From Roseibium aggregatum IAM 12614 (GTDB taxonomy: Bacteria > Pseudomonadota > Alphaproteobacteria > Rhizobiales > Stappiaceae): 64,000 nucleotides of DNA. Position 1 is the stretch's first letter; the number at the start of each line of letters is the position of its first letter. The notes beneath the pieces were generated by a model. That model saw nothing but the letters and a program-made list of their open reading frames with translations. It had not been told where the DNA came from and ran no database searches. Position numbers and translations under genes: made by a program. The stretch is from assembly GCF_000168975.1 (NCBI RefSeq), contig NZ_AAUW01000005.1, positions 124,001-188,000 on the forward strand. The letters run 5' to 3'. Below, piece after piece: positions 59,371 to 64,000 of this stretch.

Positions 59371-61863
59371 ATGCGGTTCAGCTTCAATTGGCGACTGATC
59401 TTCCAAATGATCGGAATGGCCTTTCTGTTGCCCGGCCGTCAGCTCAAGGTGGACTTCCGTTCCGATACCGGCGTTCGGACCGGCAAGCAGGAGGTCAATG
59501 CCATCCGGGCCTTCGTGCTTGCGTTCGGACATCCGGTGGTCGACGAGCTTCTGGCCCGCAAGGTCCGTGCCGCGCAAATTGCAAGCATCGCGCGCCTGAC
59601 GCCCTTCATCGTGCTGGCCAATATCGTGAACGTGCTCGTTATCACGATCACGTTCCGCAGCTTCATGCCAATGAGCCTGCTGGCCCTGTGGATTGCGGCC
59701 ATTGGCACATTTTTGTCCCTCACCCTGTTCAAATGGCTGAAGGCAAGAAAATCGCCCGTTCAACTTGCGTCGAGGCGGTCGCTGAACAAGGCCGTCACGC
59801 ACGCAACGATCTTCAGCAGCCTGTGGGCGGTCGTTCCGGTTGCCGCGTTCGCTTATGGTGACGCTGACGGCATCTGGATCGCCTCTTGCCTGACGACCGG
59901 CATGCTTTGCGGTGGTGCGTTTGCCCTGGCAACGGTCCCGCAGGCAGCATTCCGCTGGGTTAGCGTCCTGTTCGTTGCCTCGCTCATGTCCTTCGCAATC
60001 GGACGCAGTGCGGAGCTGTGGCCGTTGTTCTTTCTGCTGACCAGCTACACGCTTGTGGTGATCGGCAGTATCGCCTCTGCGGCGTGGCTTTTCGCCTCCC
60101 ATTTCCTTGCCGAAGCAGAGTTGGAACATCGCGGCGAACTGATTGCCCTTCTGCTCAACGAGTTTGAGGAAAAGTCCAGCGACTGGCTCTGGAAGACGGA
60201 TAGCCACGGCATTTTGCACTCGATCTCCGACCGGTTTCTGCATGCCAGCGGCCGGCAGAGTGCCGAACTGGAAACCATGCGCATGGTCGATCTGGCCTAT
60301 TCCCTGGACGAAAGCGACGCACGGTCCGCGGTGACGAAGCTGGAAAACGCCATGAAGCGCCAGCAGGCCTTCCGCGAAATCGTCATCGGCGTGGATGTGA
60401 AAGGGGAAGAGCGGTGGTGGTCGCTTGCGGCGCGGCCGGTCTACGACGACCACGGGTCCTTCACCGGTTACCACGGTGTCGCGTCCGACATCACCGAGGC
60501 CCACAGGGCAAGTGCCCTGGTCTCGCATCTCGCCGAGCACGATTCCCTGACGGGTATCGGCAACCGGAGCTGGTTCCTGAAGCAGGCCGAAGCGCAACTG
60601 GAAGAGCAGAACCAGAATGGTCAGAACACGCTGACGCTGTTCCTTATCGATCTCGACAATTTCAAGGTGGTGAATGACACCAGCGGCCATCCGGCAGGCG
60701 ACGAGCTGCTGCGCCAGGTCGCAAGCCGGTTTACCGCCCTTGGCGAAGGCCGCACGATGCTGGCGCGTTTCGGTGGCGATGAATTCGCCGCGCTCGGCCG
60801 CTTCGTCAGCGATCAGGCTGCCCTGGCCTTCGCCGAAGAGCTGGTTGCCGTCACCCGCAAACCTTTCCGCATCGGCCGCCGCGACTTCGCCATCGGCGCC
60901 ACGGTCGGCTTCACGCGCCTGCACGACAGCAAGGACACGGTCGATGACCTGATGCGCAAGGCAGATATTGCGCTCTACAAGGCGAAGGAAGGTGGCCGGG
61001 GACGGTCGCTCGCCTTCGAGCAGGACATGGAGCGTGAGGTCCGCGAGCGCCGTGAACTTGAATCCGACCTTCGCGAGGCTTTTGAATACGGCAAGCTCAA
61101 CGTTGATTTTCAGCCGATCGTGGACGCCCGGTCCGGCAAAGTTGTGTCCAGCGAGGTTCTGGTTCGCTGGCTGCATCCCGTGCGCGGCGAGGTGCGGCCG
61201 GATGTGTTCATTCCGATTGCAGAACATGCCGGCCTGATACTGCCGCTTGGAAGCTGGGTGCTGAAGAAGGCCTGTGCGGCTGCCGCACAATGTCCGGAGC
61301 TGGAGAGTGTCGCGGTCAACCTGTCACCGGTTCAGTTCATGGATCCGAACCTGGTGGAACAGATCCTGGGCGTGCTGCAGGAAACGGGTTTCCCACCGGA
61401 GCGGCTAGTTCTGGAAATCACCGAATCCGTGTTCCTGCGCGACTTTGGCACCGCCTCGATCAAACTCCAGAAGCTGCGTGACCTCGGCATCCGTATCGCG
61501 CTGGATGACTTCGGCACCGGTTATTCGTCGCTTTCCTATCTGCGGCATTACAAGTTCGACAAGATCAAGATCGACAAGTCCTTCGTCGACGAGATCGGCG
61601 AACGCAGCGATGGCCTTGCCATTATCTCCGCCGTGATTGCGCTTGCACATAACCTCGGCCTCGAGGTGACTGCGGAAGGGGTGGAGCGCCAGTTCCAGGT
61701 GGACGCGCTGCGCACGCTCGGCTGCGATACCATGCAGGGCTATTACTTCGGCAAGCCGGATCCCAATCCGATGCGGGTCGCCCAGATCCGAAGAGAAGAC
61801 TGGCAGGACCGGTCACCGAGCACCGCGCCGAAAAATCCCGCAGCGCTTCGCTCCGCTTCCTGA
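59371..61863 (+). CDS. Membrane GGDEF-EAL c-di-GMP protein with PAS domain
   Basis: 830 residues from the ATG at 59371 (GGAG five bases ahead). About six hydrophobic helices in the first 260 residues (a MASE-like sensor), then a PAS domain at about 265-390 (DWLWKTDSHGILHSISDRFL, YHGVASDITEAHRAS). GGDEF domain: HDSLTGIGNRSWF, LIDLDNFKVVND, and RFGGDEF at about residues 466-472; the RxxD inhibitory site is not seen. EAL domain: EVLVRWLHP at about 595 (EVL for EAL, first Glu kept), NLSPVQF, ITESVFL, DDFGTGYSS, KIKIDKSFV. The phosphodiesterase site looks complete, and the cyclase motif is intact, so either or both activities are possible. Confidence 0.92.
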   Translation: MRFSFNWRLIFQMIGMAFLLPGRQLKVDFRSDTGVRTGKQEVNAIRAFVLAFGHPVVDELLARKVRAAQIASIARLTPFIVLANIVNVLVITITFRSFMPMSLLALWIAAIGTFLSLTLFKWLKARKSPVQLASRRSLNKAVTHATIFSSLWAVVPVAAFAYGDADGIWIASCLTTGMLCGGAFALATVPQAAFRWVSVLFVASLMSFAIGRSAELWPLFFLLTSYTLVVIGSIASAAWLFASHFLAEAELEHRGELIALLLNEFEEKSSDWLWKTDSHGILHSISDRFLHASGRQSAELETMRMVDLAYSLDESDARSAVTKLENAMKRQQAFREIVIGVDVKGEERWWSLAARPVYDDHGSFTGYHGVASDITEAHRASALVSHLAEHDSLTGIGNRSWFLKQAEAQLEEQNQNGQNTLTLFLIDLDNFKVVNDTSGHPAGDELLRQVASRFTALGEGRTMLARFGGDEFAALGRFVSDQAALAFAEELVAVTRKPFRIGRRDFAIGATVGFTRLHDSKDTVDDLMRKADIALYKAKEGGRGRSLAFEQDMEREVRERRELESDLREAFEYGKLNVDFQPIVDARSGKVVSSEVLVRWLHPVRGEVRPDVFIPIAEHAGLILPLGSWVLKKACAAAAQCPELESVAVNLSPVQFMDPNLVEQILGVLQETGFPPERLVLEITESVFLRDFGTASIKLQKLRDLGIRIALDDFGTGYSSLSYLRHYKFDKIKIDKSFVDEIGERSDGLAIISAVIALAHNLGLEVTAEGVERQFQVDALRTLGCDTMQGYYFGKPDPNPMRVAQIRREDWQDRSPSTAPKNPAALRSAS

Positions 61864-61907
61864 TGAATTGGGGCTGACAGTCTTCTGAACCGACCGTTGC
61901 CGCCGGC

Positions 61908-64000
61908 TTATTCGGCAGCCTGGCCTGCCTGACAGCGCGCCAGATGGGCGCGCAGCGCCGCTGGCTTCAAGGGTTTGTTGAAGAAGGCGATGTCCTTTTC
62001 CTCCGCCTCCGTGCGCACGGGCCGGCTCCGGTCCGCGGTGATCAGGATTGCCGGGATCTGGCGTCCGAACTTCCACCTCAGTTTGAGGATCGCCTCGATG
62101 CCGGTTCCATTGTCGAGGTGATAATCCGCCAGAATGACATCCGGTATCAGACCGGCCTTGCTCAGCTCATTTGCCGCTTCAGCGTCGTCCGCGGCTGCGA
62201 CCACCTTGCAGTTCCAGTTCGTCAGCAGATGCCGCATCCCGCTCAGGATGTCCGGTTCGTTGTCGATGGCGACCACGCACAGGCCGTCGAGCTGCCCCGC
62301 GATGGCAGGTGCCTGCGGGACGGGAACCAGATCCGGCATGTCCGCCGAACGCGGCAGTTCGACCGAGAAGCACGAGCCTCTGTTGGCTTCCGAACGCAGC
62401 ATCACCGGGTGGTTCAGCACATGGCTGATCCGCTCGACAATGGACAGCCCAAGCCCAAGCCCCTTGGCAACGCGCATGCCGTCGTCCAGCCGGTGGAACT
62501 CCTGGAAAATCGCCTTCTGTTTGCTTTTCGGAATGCCCATGCCTGTGTCGTGAATTTCCACGATCACCCGACTTTCGCGCCGGCGGCAACCGACCAGGAC
62601 GCGGCCCTGCTGCGTGTATTTCAGGGCGTTCGATACGAGGTTTTGCAGCAGGCGCCGCAGCAGTCGCCGGTCTGTCCGCACAGAAAGGGACGTCGGCACG
62701 ATCCGCAGCTCCAGCCCCTTTTCCTTCGCGACAGGCTGGAAGTCGAGATCGATCCCGCGCAAGAGTTCATCGAGGCGGAACACCGCCGGTTCCGGTTTCA
62801 GGGCGCCGGTATCCAGCCGGGAGATGTCCAGGACGGCACCGAGAATGTCCTCAACCGACTCCAGCGCCATTTCCACATTGCGGACCAGCGAGCCGTCGTT
62901 GCCGTCCTTCAGCTTGTCCACGAGAACAGAGGCATAGAGACGGGCGGCGTTGAGGGGCTGCAGGATGTCATGACCGGCCGCGGCCAGGAACCGGGTCTTG
63001 CCGATATTGGCTTCTTCGGCGGCGCGGGTGGCTTCCACCAGGCGCTCGTTCACATGGGTCAGTTCTTCCGTGCGTTCCCGGACCCGGCGTTCCAGGGTTT
63101 CGTTGGCACGGGCGAGCGCTTCTTCCGCCAGCACCCGCTCGGTAATGTCGGTATAGGTGGTCACGATCCCGCCATCGGGCATCGGGCTGATGCGGACCTC
63201 GAACACAGCGCCGCTCGATTCCAGTTTTTCCTGGAAGGTTTCCTGGATCAGCACCAGCTTCTCGATCCGGTCGGCGACAATCGCTTCCACCGGTCCGGGG
63301 CCATGTTCGCCCCGTTCGGCGTTGAAGCGCAGGATCGCATCCAGCGTCGTGCCGACCTGACCGTATTCGGCCGGCAGTCCAAGAAGATCGCGGAATTGCC
63401 GGTTCCAGCAGATCAGGCGCAGGTCCCGGTCGAACACGCCAATGCCCTGGCGCACCTGATCAAGGGCCGTCTGCAGCAGGTCGCGGTTGTACTGAATGGC
63501 AATCGAGGCGTCATCGAGCAGCTTCACCGCACCCTTTGTCGAAGGGTCGTGCCGCTTGAGCATCAAGGTCAGCACCAGGCGGGAGGAGGCCGCGCCGATG
63601 GCGCTTGCCAGAAGCTGCTCGGAGAAGCGCAGCAGGTTGGCGTCCGCGAGTGTTTTCGGATCAAGCTCGATGCCGCGTTCGCTGGCGAAACGCCGGAACG
63701 AACGGGCCGTGCGTTCTTCGCCGAGATAGCGTGCGACGGTCGCCTGCAGGTCTCCAGCGGTGACGGAGGTGCGCCAGTAGCGCAGGCTGGGCGAGGGCGC
63801 GAATTCCGCCGGCACGAAGACATTGGCCTGGAGGGTTTCCGCAGGCAGCGGTTTTCTCAGGAAGGAACCGCCCACAAACAGAACGATGTTGACGAAGAGG
63901 CTCCAAAGCGTGCCGTGGATAAAGGGATCTATCGTGATCCCGAGCAGAGCCTGCGGGTTCAGTTCGGCAATGCCGAAGGGGCCGGTCTCCAGGAACCCGT
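61908..64000 (-). CDS. Symporter-type hybrid sensor histidine kinase, CrbS/MxtR-like (5' part missing)
   Basis: The frame stays open to the window edge, so the N-terminus is outside. The visible upstream part (GPFGIAELNPQALLGI, HGTLWSLFVNIVLFVGGSFL) is the end of a sodium/solute-symporter domain. Then come a helical segment, PAS (GIGVFDRDLRLICWNRQF), a coiled coil (NETLERRVRERTEELTHVNE), HisKA with the phospho-His in AAAGHDILQPLNAARLY, HATPase (NLVSNALKYT, DTGMGIPKSKQ, GLGLGLSIV) and a C-terminal receiver with Asp in VILADYHLDNG. This domain order (SLC5-PAS-HK-REC) is that of CrbS/MxtR kinases. It is convergent with the GGDEF-EAL gene. Confidence 0.9.
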   Translation of the reverse strand, partial: GFLETGPFGIAELNPQALLGITIDPFIHGTLWSLFVNIVLFVGGSFLRKPLPAETLQANVFVPAEFAPSPSLRYWRTSVTAGDLQATVARYLGEERTARSFRRFASERGIELDPKTLADANLLRFSEQLLASAIGAASSRLVLTLMLKRHDPSTKGAVKLLDDASIAIQYNRDLLQTALDQVRQGIGVFDRDLRLICWNRQFRDLLGLPAEYGQVGTTLDAILRFNAERGEHGPGPVEAIVADRIEKLVLIQETFQEKLESSGAVFEVRISPMPDGGIVTTYTDITERVLAEEALARANETLERRVRERTEELTHVNERLVEATRAAEEANIGKTRFLAAAGHDILQPLNAARLYASVLVDKLKDGNDGSLVRNVEMALESVEDILGAVLDISRLDTGALKPEPAVFRLDELLRGIDLDFQPVAKEKGLELRIVPTSLSVRTDRRLLRRLLQNLVSNALKYTQQGRVLVGCRRRESRVIVEIHDTGMGIPKSKQKAIFQEFHRLDDGMRVAKGLGLGLSIVERISHVLNHPVMLRSEANRGSCFSVELPRSADMPDLVPVPQAPAIAGQLDGLCVVAIDNEPDILSGMRHLLTNWNCKVVAAADDAEAANELSKAGLIPDVILADYHLDNGTGIEAILKLRWKFGRQIPAILITADRSRPVRTEAEEKDIAFFNKPLKPAALRAHLARCQAGQAAE

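Noticed and set aside
1-64000. CRISPR arrays, rRNA genes, prophage or toxin-antitoxin pairs
   Set aside because: No regular repeat-spacer pattern, rRNA sequence, phage structural genes or recognisable toxin-antitoxin pair was seen on reading the sequence and frames.

Overview
The window is a GC-rich chromosomal segment from an alphaproteobacterium. It carries GcrA, a SAM-II riboswitch, a class I lysyl-tRNA synthetase, CtrA-type TTAA-N7-TTAA boxes and a PodJ-like polarity protein. These, plus the phoB/gcrA/argD/argF/hslO order, suggest a Hyphomicrobiales member, plausibly a marine Stappiaceae (Roseibium/Labrenzia type). The taxon is an inference, not a database result. Most of the window is core genome. 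The clearest mobile DNA is one IS481-family element and several dispersed palindromic repeats.

Layout. 1-4.8 kb: end of phoB, gcrA (minus), then the argD-argF-hslO operon. 4.8-5.6 kb: two diverged copies of a ~250 bp repeat. 5.6-8.1 kb: alpha/beta hydrolase, sterol desaturase-family protein, orphan substrate-binding protein. 8.3-9.7 kb: IS481 element abutting tRNA-Gly(CCC). 9.9-10.7 kb: NavAb-like voltage-gated sodium channel. 11-17.6 kb: dcd-yigZ, SAM-II-controlled metZ, a CDP-alcohol phosphatidyltransferase, apaG, a second hydrolase and a TerB protein. 17.9-27.8 kb: lysS (with a compensated frameshift), proC-like, SNase-like, S24 regulator, DUF952-pyrD, MATE pump, HDAC-like deacetylase, an unknown coiled-coil protein with a CtrA box, and a small membrane protein. 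28.4-36.8 kb: AraC regulator, then a five-gene fatty acid/acyl-CoA oxidation operon and its MerR (LiuR-like) regulator. 37.2-41.3 kb: the 1363-residue PodJ-like protein. 41.8-44.8 kb: TauE/SafE and Alph_Pro_TM pair, AI-2E family permease. 44.8-49.5 kb and 54.7-56.3 kb: the four proteins of the ligase-associated DNA damage response set, with the ligase displaced from the other three. Between them lie an NTF2-like protein, a beta-helix protein, a DEAD-box helicase and a NIT-like/PilZ chimera. 57-64 kb: thioesterase, then a NarL-type response regulator, a GGDEF-EAL protein and a symporter-type hybrid histidine kinase that runs off the window. This last set resembles the CrbS/CrbR (MxtR/ErdR) acetate-switch system.

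Regulation readable from sequence: a CtrA box in the gcrA promoter, a SAM-II aptamer followed by an intrinsic terminator before metZ, and matching MerR operators. One operator sits in the spacer of the merR promoter and one just downstream of the -10 box of the acyl-CoA operon. No CRISPR array, prophage, rRNA operon or wholly new multi-gene system was seen. The strongest candidates for follow-up are the NIT-PilZ chimera, the split ligase repair set, the CtrA-boxed unknown protein, and the kinase/regulator/c-di-GMP cluster.
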